A DNA stretch of 64,000 nucleotides from assembly GCA_018136815.1 (NCBI GenBank), contig CM030935.1, positions 2,674,292 through 2,738,291 of the forward strand, given 5' to 3'. Made by a program: the position numbers and the translations under genes. Shown one piece after another: positions 1-10,060 of this stretch (position 1 is the first letter of the stretch; each line of letters opens with the position of its first letter). Below the pieces are notes generated by a model that saw only the letters and a program-made list of their open reading frames with translations, was not told the origin of the DNA and did no database searches. Origin of the DNA: Isochrysis galbana (lineage: Eukaryota; Haptophyta; Isochrysidales; Isochrysidaceae).

Positions 1-280
1 GCCTGCCTTCTCGCCGCCGCCCGGTCCTGCTGCTCCTTTCTTCGTGTACCCGTCCAGCGACGCAACGCACCACTGGTTCCCGTCGCATGTGCCCGCCCGC
101 ACGCTCCCACAGGTGCGCTCACGCGGCGAGCACATGCGCGGACCGGCGAAACAGCATACCCGATTCCGCAAGAGCACACGTTTAAGGACACACATAAAAC
201 ATTGGAAGACATCAACGTCAAGGCGCTCACTAAAGCATTCCTCTCAATGAGGAAAATGAAGAGGCAGAAATCACGCTAAG

Positions 281-921
281 ATGGGAAAAAAGGATACGGC
301 CATCTCAGGAAAATGGAAAAATTCGCAGCTATATAAGTACAACTTTTTAACACCAAGAGACTCGTATATGCCACTTCAAACACACATCCTACATAGGAGG
401 ATTGCCACGGCGAACAGATTCGCGGATGACCCGACGTGCCGCTTTTGCGGTATAGCCCCGAAAGCTCCACGCACTTAGCCGTATGCATCGCGTGAGCCCA
501 TCTTCGAATTCATAGAAAGACTTCTAGGGATAGTCCTTAGGCCGGGCTCTGAAGTAGCCCATCGTCTCTTTTGCTACCAAGTGGACAGGCCTCATCCCTC
601 CTCGGATACTTGGGTATCTTGGCGTGGAGGTATATCCTCACGGACTTTTACAACATCCAGTACGGTAACGCGGACGGTAGGTCCGATAGATCGATTCTTA
701 GAGCAATTCTCACAAGGTACCACCTACTAGCAACGGCGAAGGTCGGTTTCTTTCAAAGGCTGAAGAAACAACGAAGTAACATGGGGCTGCACGCCCCGAG
801 CAACAAACACATTAGGAAAATGCTAAGCCCTCTTTACACGGTGGACAAAGACTTTAAGCTAGAAGTATCGGATGACCTCTTGCAGGCGGCAAGAGGCCTA
901 GATATACGAAACATTAATTGA
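281..921 (+). pseudogene. LINE-type retrotransposon ORF, C-terminal relic
   Basis: Two reading frames, at about 281-478 and 571-921, together resemble the end of a non-LTR retrotransposon reverse-transcriptase ORF. The first holds a zinc-knuckle-like segment (HRRIATANRF, then CRFCG); the second holds LAWRYILTDFYNI. The same two blocks recur in one continuous ORF at 38345-39100 (HRRIGTHNRF, CRLCK, LAWRYILTDFYRI), which shows that the frame breaks here are decay. Stops and shifts separate the blocks, so it cannot be translated as one protein. The right end (HIRKMLSPLYTVD onward) has no counterpart in the other copies. The assignment to the LINE class rests on the arrangement HRR..RF..CxxC, not on catalytic motifs, which are absent. 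Confidence 0.5.
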
Positions 922-2254
922 GATGGTTGAATCGCTATGAAGAATTTGGAAGAAGGCGTTGATGACCTTATGAGACACACGGGAGGAATAGACTAGCCAA
1001 GCCCGAGCGAAGGATAAAGCCACAGTCTCCCGCCCCCTCCACTCCAACTCCTGGCCGAGGCAGTGCGCGCGGCCTCCCGGAACCGGCTCTCCACTGAAGA
1101 GGGAACTGGGGAAGGGGGAGGGGTTGTTAGGGGTTAAGGTTGGGTAGAGAGGAGGTCCACAAGCACACTGCCTTACGCCGCACGTGTAGCGGAGATTTTT
1201 AAGAAGATTTTTTTTTAACAACTGCCGTGAAGACCGCCGACTTTCCGTGCCGAAGATCTTGGTGGTATGTGAAGTGGGAGTGCAGGTCGTACTTGAAGAG
1301 GAAGTCAACGAAGATGAGCTGCAGGCACGTGCTGTCCTGCACCGTCGACTCCATGTGGCGAAATCCAGCGAAAGAGAGACGCCTTATGATGGACTTGTTC
1401 ATGACGGTAAGGCTTATGAAGGGCTCGCATGTGGCGGTGTTGTGGTTGATCAAGGAGAGTGCTGCAGCGTTGAGCGTCAGCACACATCCCTTCTGCTTCC
1501 AGCCTTCGAAGATGGGCGCATTGACGTGTGGGTACCTCCCTCACCCACCGACCTAGGGAGCTGGTCCGACTCCGAAAACGATGGTGGAAAGGCGTGCTCG
1601 GGTCCGGGCACGGATTCCGATGAGGGTTGCCAAATCTGCGACACCACTGACTTCGGGCGCTCGACTGGCGACCTCTACGGCCTCAGCAGCATCCTCGCAG
1701 TTTGTCGCTGCAGCACTCCAGCAACCCGGGAGTGCGCAACGCTACCCCTTCGCCGTCTGAAGGAGCCTAGGCCCGAGACATGACCATTAATGCAAGCCGG
1801 GGCGCTCAGATGACCCGCCCGCCGGGGTCTCTGCAGGGCCTGCTGGGACATCTTCACCTGCGTCTTCACCTGCGTCGGCGTGCGGCATCGGCCAGCGGCT
1901 CAGTGCAGCCGCCGATATTCCCAGTTGTAATTATTTTTTATTAAAGGATGGGGGAGAAAGGACACCAATTGTAAATTATACAGTATAGGGTTTGATTTCC
2001 CCGCTTAATGAGTAATGAGATCGAGCACACCCCGTCAGCTTAATGTGAAACAGCATCATCCCTTTATTTACGTTGGGGGTTTGGGGGATCACAGTTCGAA
2101 TCCGGGCGGCCTCCTACGTCCACAAAGTAGGGGTCGTCCGAGGGCGGCCCGTGGCTCCTTCCTCCTTTTTTTACATCGCTCATTACTTGCTAGGAACTGG
2201 CGAGCAGCGAGCTGGCGCCAGCTGCCAATTGAGATGGAATTGGCACTGGCACCG
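922..2254. other. Intergenic, unassigned, left flank of the retrotransposon
   Basis: Apart from the weak minus-strand frame at 1199-1540, no gene is supported here. A reversed T-rich motif (tttttaagaagattttttttt) near 1195-1217 follows a GC-rich stretch and matches the end motif seen beside other repeats (for example 23404, 41060, 52485). The last 60 bases before the LTR (about 2195-2254) contain a small imperfect inverted repeat around tggcgccagctgccaatt. Confidence 0.4.
1199..1540 (-). CDS. Possible exon of unknown protein
   Basis: A minus-strand open frame of about 110 codons reads as a mixed hydrophobic/polar protein (for example FEGWKQKGCVLTLNAAALSL and LQLIFVDFLFKYDLH) without the low complexity of nearby shadow frames. 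It has no clear start codon and is preceded by a stop. An exon or an ancient transposon fragment is possible. No family is recognised, and a long frame on the other strand overlaps it, so coding status is weak. Confidence 0.2.
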   Translation of the reverse strand, partial: GRYPHVNAPIFEGWKQKGCVLTLNAAALSLINHNTATCEPFISLTVMNKSIIRRLSFAGFRHMESTVQDSTCLQLIFVDFLFKYDLHSHFTYHQDLRHGKSAVFTAVVKKKSS

Positions 2255-3567
2255 TGTCGAGTCGAGCGCTACCGGAGGGCTCTGAGCCACTCCGTCGCGA
2301 GCGGCACCGGCGGCTAGCGCGGCGCTTTGTCCCTCCTCCCCACCGGGAGTCGGGTGAATGAAATTCTGGACTGGGTCGGGCAACCCCATTCGGGTGTATG
2401 GACAGGGAACGAACGGCGAACGAAGGACTGTGGGGCGGCGAGGCGCTCCTAGCGGCCCTAGTGTGTTGGGTTTAAGAGATTGTTAGACCTACAAAGAACT
2501 CTTCCCTCAGGGAGGGAGCCTAGGCTGCTTGAGTGCAGCGACGCAGCGAACAACGACGGACAAAGAGCCTGAGAACAACAGGATACACCGACTCACGAAC
2601 ACACCGGAATCATTCACCCAAACAAAGCAAATTATCAAGCAACCGCGACCCCAAATCACCGATAACTCAAACACGTCGCGAGAGACGGAGAGAGAGAGCG
2701 AGAGAGAGACTCCGCAGCGACGGCCGGAGCGTGTCTCCGTTGTAACTTCCCACGTAGCGGAGAGTCCGAAGGGGAGCGTCCTGTCGCGCGACCACGGCGA
2801 TCACTTTGGATACAGATCGCAACGAGATGTCTTCACGACGAATAAATCTTGCCGTTGAGCGTGAACCTTCTAGACGCTTCTAACGAACAACCCTGAGTAG
2901 CAACCAAGGGGAAGAAACACCAAAGGGGCCAAGGCTTGCATGTAACTTGCATCAAGGGGAAAGATTCCCTCACCTAGGAAGCGAACCTACACCGATCTCC
3001 AAGGGGAGATGGCAAATTAAACCTCAAATCTCGAGCGGCTAGAGCAACCGACTCGCTCGCCAAAACCTTGACCGAGAAGAAAGAAGCAAGGACCTACAAG
3101 CCAAGGGTAGCGGACCTAGGGAATGTGAGAGGAAATTTCCGAACGCCAACGCCAAACGCCGAACGCGGGATTCAACGAAACCCTAACCAGGCCAAGCAGA
3201 ACCTACGAAGAACAGGCCTGGACAACAACGAAAGTCAGCAGGTCCCAAGAAAGAACCGGAACCCAACAAGAAACAACAAGCCTTGCAAGAAGCTAAACAA
3301 GCCTTCACAAGGTAACTCGAGAGCCTGAGACAAGCGCGCAGCGAGTGACAGGCGACCTGGCTCCTTTGGGTCAAGATTACCCGAAAGGAGGAAACCTGGA
3401 ATCTAGACCTGACAAACAGGCTAGAAGGAACGAAACGAGAACTCGAATTCTAGATCGCTAGGGACGAACCCTACCAACCTAGGTACCTGAGCTTCACCGT
3501 GTGGCCGCACGGCGAAGGACCTGGAAACAAGAGCCTGGAAATCGCATCATCTAGGATGAATGCGACA
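2255..3567 (-). repeat. 3' LTR of the chromovirus
   Basis: This 1,313-bp copy is collinear with 14049-15332. Substitutions are rare and most differences are indels. The largest is about 40 bp near 2480-2520 (a stretch including cctacaaagaactcttccct) that is absent from the other LTR. Both copies carry the same (ga)n run, at about 2685-2710 and 14435-14463. The ends are TG...CA with 5-bp inverted termini (TGTCG/CGACA). Confidence 0.92.
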
Positions 3568-3580
3568 CCCCCCGACTAAG
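3568..3580 (-). promoter_or_regulatory. Polypurine tract for plus-strand priming
   Basis: Immediately inside the 3' LTR, in element sense, is CTTAGTCGGGGGG followed by the LTR start TGTCGC. A G-rich purine run abutting the 3' LTR is the expected plus-strand primer site. The G run is short, so the identification depends on position. Confidence 0.6.
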
Positions 3581-3730
3581 ATCGAGACGTCTCCCGATGT
3601 CGAGCGGTGAACCTGGAAACAGAGACCTGGAACCTGGAACCTGAGCTGACCAGAGGTCAGAATCGGAACAAGAAGCAACGAACATAGCGAGCGAAACGTG
3701 GAGACAAGAACACCCTTTGGATCCAAAGCG

Positions 3731-3742
3731 AGCACGAAATCG
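3731..3742 (+). other. 12-nt sequence complementary to the PBS-position site
   Basis: The 12 bases agcacgaaatcg here are the exact reverse complement of 14037-14048, which sits directly against the 5' LTR where a primer-binding site belongs. In element RNA the two could pair across nearly the whole internal region. Known elements use cyclisation sequences (Ty1, Ty3) or self-priming (Tf1, itself a chromovirus). Which of these applies here, if any, is inference. Confidence 0.35.
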
Positions 3743-4099
3743 GCGGCTTAACGCGGCGGCCTCTTTCGTACGCACTGCCCACCACTTCTCCTTTTACAGG
3801 AGCTTTGCTCGGGTGTTGCGCCGGGTGTAGAGCGCAGCAGCACGCGTTCAGCACCTCCATGATTCGCTCGGACGGAAACTTGAACTCGGAGCCTAGCGAG
3901 GCGTGGGGCTAGCCTAGAGGGACGGGTCCTTACCCAAGACATGGGATAACGAGGATGGAGCCTGGATCGAGTGCGCGAAGACGGCGCATCGAGAAGGGAG
4001 GAAGAGGAGTATCCCTGGCCGACGAAGAAGTTGCTTCCGGGGACTCAACATCTTCTGGACAAGTCTCTTCGACGGAGCGATCATAATCATCAAGCAAAT

Positions 4100-4300
4100 C
4101 AGAACAACGACGAGCAACTCGGAACGAGGCTCCCAGGTGGCTTCTCGAAGAGAATAGCCACGCCACTTCACGAGGTACTCGATAGGAATGCATGGCTACG
4201 ACGATCGAGCAACTTTTCAACGATGTACTCGTCGTCAGCCAGCGGCTTTCATCAACGAAAGTATGATACGGCCGGAGGTTCGAGATATGCACCTCCTCCT
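4100..4300 (-). pseudogene. Chromodomain at integrase C-terminus
   Basis: Two adjacent frames give DDEYIVEKLLDRRSH and then EYLVKWRGYSLREATWEP. This is the chromodomain signature: aromatic cage residues with the VKWRGY and TWEP motifs. In chromoviruses the domain binds methylated histone tails and steers integration to heterochromatin. One frameshift lies between the two halves. A second chromodomain remnant ending in DTWEPLSNL occurs near 16900. Confidence 0.8.
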
Positions 4301-4499
4301 TGACTAACCGGTTCTCCAGATCACGGAGTCGGTACCTAGTGTCGGACAGAGCTCTACAACGCGGTAGGGACCGAGTAGATGAATTGCAACTTGTTGGCAT
4401 GGCCTGGTAATCGCATGCAGACGCGATCCCCAGGTTCGAACGAGCTGGTCTTTGAGACTTGATGGTAGCGTCACGGACTGACTCAGCTGAGCGCTAGGG

Positions 4500-5340
4500 T
4501 AGCCTCGGAGAGCGCTGGACCAAGAGAGGCGGAGGCTCGCATTGAGCCTGGATGCGTACGAGCGAACGTCGGCGGACGCCGCCTCGAGAGCAGTTGGCGA
4601 AACAGACTTCGGATCAGAGAGTTGAGCGGGCAGACGCAGCTCACGCCCAAGATCAAAGACGCTGGAGACCGGGAGGTAACACGACCGGAAGAAGCCTCAA
4701 CGAGAGGAGTAGGAACGGCAAATGGTCGACCCAATGGCTGCACCCTCGTTCGAGGCGCGCATTAAACGGATGAGCGTTTGCTGAGCGCGTTCGACGAAGC
4801 CTACACCTTCATGTCGGTACGGCTCTGTACTCGACAAATAGTCCCGGTGAGCTCCAGAATACGCGAAACAAGAACCGAACAAAGATTCGAACCGGCGTCG
4901 GTCGAAGCTGCTAGGGACTCCATAACGCGTCACAATCAAGCGGATGAACATGTCAAGGCCATCTCCGACGAGGGATCCCCATTCGACGGCTCAGCCTCAA
5001 TCCATCGAGTGAGCGAGTCGATGAAGACGACAGCTTGTCGTAACCCGAGACTCCAGGCACGAAGTTGTGAGTGGGAGCTAGCGAGAGCACGTCGCAGTAG
5101 ACCACATCAAAGGGGTAGGTACCCACAGAGAGACCGGAGGGCGACGCTAGAGCCTAGGTAGCGGCTTGGCGAGGGTGCACTCGTGGCATTCCCGGACGTA
5201 GGATGCAACGTCGGAAGACATGCCAGGCCAGTATACCGAGTACGAAGAAGACCGGACATACGAGAAACTCCAAGGTGACCGGAGCGATCGTGGTAGGCAA
5301 AAAGGTAGCGAGACCGCAACGAGGGCGGAACATAGAGCAC
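4500..5340 (-). pseudogene. Ty3/gypsy integrase (frameshifted)
   Basis: The N-terminal zinc-binding segment is at about 5340-5150 (LLFAYHDRSGHLGVSRM-like, HHCC type, followed by CxxC residues in a shifted frame). The catalytic core follows through about 4950-4700, where TRYGVPSSF and FVERAQQTLI mark the stretch ending in the DDE glutamate. Integrase joins cDNA to the host chromosome. At least two frame changes interrupt the core. Integrase lying downstream of RNase H supports the Ty3/gypsy class. Confidence 0.75.
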
Positions 5341-5747
5341 TAGCGAGTCCGGGTCGGTGGAGTCAGGAACGGTGCGATAGTAGACGAGCCCATCGTGAAC
5401 GACGAAACGGGCGAAACATCTTGGATTGCTGAGCGGAAACGGAGCGACAGAACTGGAACACGAATCATCTCGGCAATGGGGCCTGAGGCGGCGGCCGGCG
5501 GAGGCGACCCTTGGCCTGATGGCTCGTGGTTGGCCGTCTCTCCTGAGCCAGGAGTGGCTCTACGAACGGATCTTCCGCCAGGGCCGCTTTCATCTCTTCG
5601 GAAGTCGGCGTACCCGGAGCCAAATAACTGGACTGGATGGGGGCCGGAATCGAGGCTCGACGACGAGATCGGTCCAAAGCTTGAAGCCCTCGCGCCGTAG
5701 CTACGGAGCGCGTGATGGCAGCCACCGGATGGGACCGTTCTGCTCGG

Positions 5748-6230
5748 CTAGAGACTCTGAGCCAGGCTCACGCGCCGCCAGGACGCTGGGCCGGCGAGTG
5801 GTTCGTCTTCGTGTTCCGGCTCCAGGGATGCTAGCCGGGACAGCCCGTCAGCATCTTGATGAACAGCTCCTGGTTTATGTTCGACGTCGAACCGGTACTC
5901 AGCCAACTTGAGAGCCCACCGAGTCAGCCGAGAGGCTGGCCCACCGGCTACTTGATCCTTCATGGTATGCAGCCATCGCAGCGCGGAGTGGTCGACGACT
6001 AACTTGAACCGACGCCCCCAAAGGTAGGGTCGCCAATTTCGGATTGATTCCAGGGCAGCCAAGAGCTCAATCTCGGTCACCGTCCAATGGCGTTCGGCCG
6101 AGGTGAGACTGCGAGCGTAGTACCCAACGACTCGTTCACGGTTATCGTCTCTAGCTGCGAGAGGATGCCGGCGATGCCCAACTTGCTAGCCCATCGGTCT
6201 TGACGATGAAGGGCCGATCATCCTGGTGGA
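5748..6230 (-). pseudogene. RNase H domain of the chromovirus
   Basis: An open frame covers about 6080-5748 with ELLAALESIRNWRPYLWGR, VVDHSALRWL, SRLTRWALKL and the closing DADGLSRL, all typical of Ty3/gypsy RNase H. The upstream start (LGIAGILSQ) is in another frame between about 6230 and 6080. The enzyme degrades the RNA strand during cDNA synthesis. Related RNase H pieces with KTDAASTLGIGGILSQ occur at 16525-16980 and 37950-38355, which belong to a different lineage of the same superfamily. Confidence 0.82.
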
Positions 6231-7190
6231 GTCAAGACGGGCTCCGAGGTGATCGCTGTCTTGAGCTCTTGGATAGCTCGGCGACACTCCTCGGACTGGG
6301 ACTCCTTTGCCACGTCGCAGCCCTTCCGCGTGAGGCAGTGAGAGGAGCAGCCTTAGCGGCGAATTGGCGAATGAATCGACGGTAGTAGGAGCAAAGGCCG
6401 AGGAAAGATCGAACCGCTTCCAAGGAGTTGATGGATGACGGGTCGATGTCGGCGACAGTTGCGACCTTCTTCGGGTCCATCTTGAGACCTTCCCTCGAGA
6501 CAACGTGACCGAGGTACTCCGTAGAGGTGGCAAAGAAGACACACTTGGACATCTTGCAGGTCAGGCCGGCCCACTCTAGCCGCTCGAGAACTAGGTCTAG
6601 CCGGTGAAGCATTTGCTCGAACGAAGCTTGTGCCCTGGCCTCTTCGGAAGGACCCACGCCGTTGACCAGATGCCCACATCATCGAGGTAAGGCATGCAGA
6701 TCTCCCACGCTAGCGCACCGAGAACGATGTCCATCAAGCGGCACATGTAGGAGGGACCTGATTGGATGCCGAACGGTAGAAGTTGAACTCGTATTTGCCG
6801 CGGTGGGTAGTGAAAGCGGTGATATGTTTGTGCGATTCTTTGATCGGGATGCCCCAAAAACCAGAGGCTAAATCGAGAGTACATAAAAAGAGAGAACTGA
6901 GCGGCCCTTGGCCGGACGCTAGCTATCAATAGCCTCTACAATGAGGGGTAGAGGGCTATCCTCGACGCGTAGCTTGGCGTTCGTGTCGGGTAGTCCACGC
7001 AGAATCGAACGGAGCCATCTTTCTTGCTGACCAGGATACTCGGGAAGCCCAAGCCGAATTTGACTTGCGAATAATGCCGGCGGCTTCCATCTTGGCTACC
7101 TCCTCTTCTATGATGAGCTCGCCTGCGCGGCCCACTCTAGACGGAGCATGCCGGTGAGGAACAGCGCCGGGGTTGAGTGGCAACTCCACC
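6230..7190 (-). pseudogene. Reverse transcriptase of the chromovirus
   Basis: From about 7165 the frame reads HRHAPSRVGRAGE, then EVAKMEAAGIIRKSNSAWAS, the typical N-terminal RT block. After a shift comes LLPFGIQSGPSYMCRLMD and the catalytic MPYLDDVGIWS (YLDD at 6678-6689). After another shift come EYLGHVVSREGLKMDP and the thumb motif EAVRSFLGLCSYYRRFI. All major RT blocks are present in order but spread over three frames. RT copies the element RNA into cDNA. Confidence 0.88.
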
Positions 7191-7899
7191 TCGAGAACGT
7201 GCGTATGGTTTGGAGCCCCGGGTGCAACGCGAAAGCTTTGATGCGCCGGGCCAAGGTTGGCGTACTTCTTCTCGTTGATCGTCGGAAAGAAGCCGGTCTG
7301 GATCGATGGTGGCTGAGTCGAGTAGAGATCGTTGCTCCTCGCTCAGCGCGGTGACAGGGTCACCATCCCCTCGCTTCCAGTCGGAGTCCAGCCCCGGTGC
7401 AACTTGAAGCGCACCTGGAGCGAAGCTATCGGATGCAGAGACGGCAGGGTCAGCGCATTGACCCCGGTGTGGACGATCGTCACCGCGATGCGGTGATCGT
7501 CCGTGGGCGTGACCACCGTGGGCATTACGAGAGGGGACGAATCGAGAGCCTCGCGATTTGGTAGGCGGTCGACTAGCATCGCGCAGTCCGAATGATCTCG
7601 GAGAGCTAGCGGAACCCTGACCCAGATGGTTGCGCGGTGGAAGGCAGGAATCGTCACCGCTTGCTCCGTGTAGAGAAGATATTCGGACGAGGTAGACGCC
7701 GGAGCTTTGGCCGCAAACTCGTCGGCAGACTCAAAGAGAGGTGTATAGAGTGGCTGCTAGCATCAGCAGCAGCCTCACCCTCCGATCCGCCGGGTCTCTC
7801 GTGTTCCCGTCGACCTCTCCAGAAAGTCGACAGTCAGCGGCTGACCGGGTGACATCGAGATAGCTCCGACGAAGCCGGAGTCCGCGACTGGGGGCGGCG

Positions 7900-8290
7900 C
7901 GTGGAAACTCTGACTACACATTCGGAAAGGACTCTTGAAGAGTCTTCTGAATCGCCAGAGGCCGGACGGAGGCGGAGGCTTCCTTCCGAGCTCGCGGCGT
8001 CGAGAGAAATGGTAGCGGAGTGGGCGGCCAAAAAATCGTTCCCGAGCAGAAGCATCGGTTCCCTTCGATGACCGCGAACGAATGACGAAGAGGCGACCGG
8101 ACAAGGAGAAGACGAGGCTAGCCGGCCCCTAGTGATGAGAGGAAGGCCGTCCGGCCATGTAGGTTGGGGACGGTAGCGTCCGATACGCGTTCGACGCAAG
8201 CGTCTTCAGGTAGTCGATCGAGAAGAGCAGTGGTGATTACTGACGGGCCCGCTCCAGTGTCAGCCAGGGTGCTGTTCACGTGAGAGCAAC
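7900..8290 (-). pseudogene. Aspartic protease of the chromovirus
   Basis: The active-site motif is seen as VNSTLADTGAGPSVITTAL (DTG at 8253-8261). A shifted frame continues LPEDACVERVSDATVPNLHG, and the flap and C-terminal part ends in PMLLLGNDFLAAHSATISL, the hydrophobic LLGxDFL motif of retropepsins. It would process the Gag-Pol polyprotein. A related protease middle piece (NDACVERLPQAVVTPLHG) lies on the plus strand at 44433-44604. Confidence 0.8.
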
Positions 8291-9416
8291 GTCCGGGAGA
8301 ACGAACCCTTGAGCTGCGCGGTCGCCATCGGCACGGCAGACCACGAGATCGCGGACATAGAGGCAGTGACGAGGGTAGAGTGGCGGCGGGTGTCCGCGAT
8401 AGATTCTACTGGAAGCGAGGTTCCGGCTCCGGGTGACGGGGTGGTTGGATTGGAGGCTGGCCTGGACGGAGAAGATTCATCGACGTGGGGCACTCGCTCG
8501 ATAGCGGCGGCTACCGTCTGCGGCACGAATGGTATTGAGAGTGGGGATGCCTTGCTGAACTAGAGGGTTAGGCACGCCATCATAGCCTAGCCTCGACGGT
8601 CCGTCGGATGCCGAGGTTGATCCATTTGGCGTGACCATTCCTTCTCCAGGGACTTCTGCAAGTCTGTCTTCGGAAGCTTCGACAACTCGGAAAATCCGGC
8701 CGCACTGAGGCCCTAGCGGTAGCCCATCGCAATACAGTGCCCGTGGAGTATCCTCTCCTTCGGCGGCGTCGGAGGGTTGGTCTCGAGGGTCTGCATGCTC
8801 CGGTGTTCTGGCATTCGGGCGTGTCATCTTCTCCGAGTCGGGCCAACATCCCAGGTTTCGAGTGGCCTTTCGGCTACGAACGAATTGGTCAGTTCGGCCA
8901 CTCCCTCGTCGCCAGCCGTGAAGGAGGCGCTCGGAGATAGTGCATTGATGCCTTGGGAGCCCAGTTGAGACAAGATGGAAGGTTCCGACGGCTCCGCAGC
9001 TGCCGCTTGCTCAGCGATTTCTTGGGCGATGGAAGGCGTGACATCCTGCCACGATGGACCCCCGAAATTACATCACGATCGAAGACCTGCCACTTGCTGC
9101 GGCGCTTCTTCACCGTGTTTGGAGGGCCTGGCGTTGTAGAGCGGTCCTTTATGGGCCATCCACGGCAGGAAGCGGTCTCTTCCGCCTCGGCCTCGTCTTG
9201 CGATACGTTGTTTCCGAGTCCTCCTGATGAAGCAGGCGAGAAGCATCGGCAACGGGGCTGCGTCCGGATCACGACAACCGAATCAGACACTGGCGAACCG
9301 CTGGGAGGCGTGAGGTGAGAGCTAGAAGCTGCTTCGCCTCTCCCCTCCATGAAGCGAGCCAGAGCCGTCCTCGGCTCAGCCAGTTCGAACCGGTCGAGCA
9401 AGCGAAGGGCGTTCTC
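8291..9416 (-). other. Accessory segment between protease and methyltransferase
   Basis: Minus-strand open frames at 8477-8827, 8580-8849 and 8889-9401 are basic and Ser/Pro-rich. One contains KKRRSKWQVFDRDVISG. No domain is recognised. The segment is probably the linker or N-terminal protease-proximal part of the polyprotein, broken by frameshifts. Confidence 0.35.
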
Positions 9417-10060
9417 TCAAGCTGGCAGCTGCTTGGGAAATTGCCCAGTCCACGTGAAGTCGAGCGAACGCGACGCCTTGGCTTTGCGCGCATAACGGCG
9501 CAAGACCGGCATCCACTGGGCCGCCATTGCACCGGCAATGCCCACATAGGTGCGGCTGCGAAGGGCGCCACGGTGGGGCGACGGCGATAGATCCGCCATA
9601 GCGGATAGACGTCCCTCGACAATCTTCGAAGGCTGCAAGGACGGGAGTGAAGCCGTCAGGTACAGGCCAGTTGCTTTTTGATGGCCCGTGCCGTGCTGCC
9701 ACGGCTGCACAAACTGCCGCGGTCGCAACCCCCGACTAAGGCGGAGGCTTCCGCGTGCATTCGAGGATTTTCGACGGCAACGAAAGGCGCGTGGCGCTTG
9801 CCATGGCGAGGAAGACTCTAGCGGCGGATTCGAGAGCCTGGCGTCGTCCCGGCTCCCGATCGAGCCACTGGCAACTCACCGCCGACAAATACGTGCACGG
9901 CGGATGCGCGACCACGAGGTCCCAACCGAGGTTTTGAATGTGAAGAGCATCTCCGCAGAAGTGGGGAATGTAGTCGATCTCCGACGGTCGTAGATCGCAC
10001 GTCGCGACGTGCGCTCCGGCGAGTAGGAACATCGAAGACACGACCCCGCTAGCTTCACCG
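9417..10060 (-). pseudogene. Phage-type DNA cytosine methyltransferase inside the element
   Basis: Two frames together cover the whole domain. The 5' part shows an AdoMet-binding start (EASGVVSSMFLLAGAHV then CDLRPSE), then GWDLVVAHPPCTYLSA with the motif-IV Pro-Pro-Cys catalytic loop. A short shifted stretch has ENP-like NPRMH (motif VI position). The 3' part (9728 to 9417) has FVQPWQHGTGHQKATGLYL, PSKIVEGR and LRSRTYVGIAGAMAAQW, the C-terminal target-recognition and closing motifs of the phage/bacterial family of small C5 methyltransferases. Length (about 200 residues) fits that family. It lies between gag and protease on the coding strand of the element, inside both LTRs. Frameshifts near 9730 make this copy inactive as read. 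The family call is from motif recall, not a search. Confidence 0.8.
9729..9740 (-). promoter_or_regulatory. Second copy of the polypurine-tract sequence
   Basis: In element sense the bases are CTTAGTCGGGGG, identical over 12 positions to the tract beside the 3' LTR at 3569-3580. The site lies about 4.3 kb inside the 5' LTR, near the middle of the element. Lentiviruses and Ty1 use a central tract as an extra plus-strand start. Function here is inferred from identity only. Confidence 0.35.

Noticed and set aside
2080-2110. gttcgaatcc motif like a tRNA T-loop
   Set aside because: No acceptor, D or anticodon stem could be paired around it.
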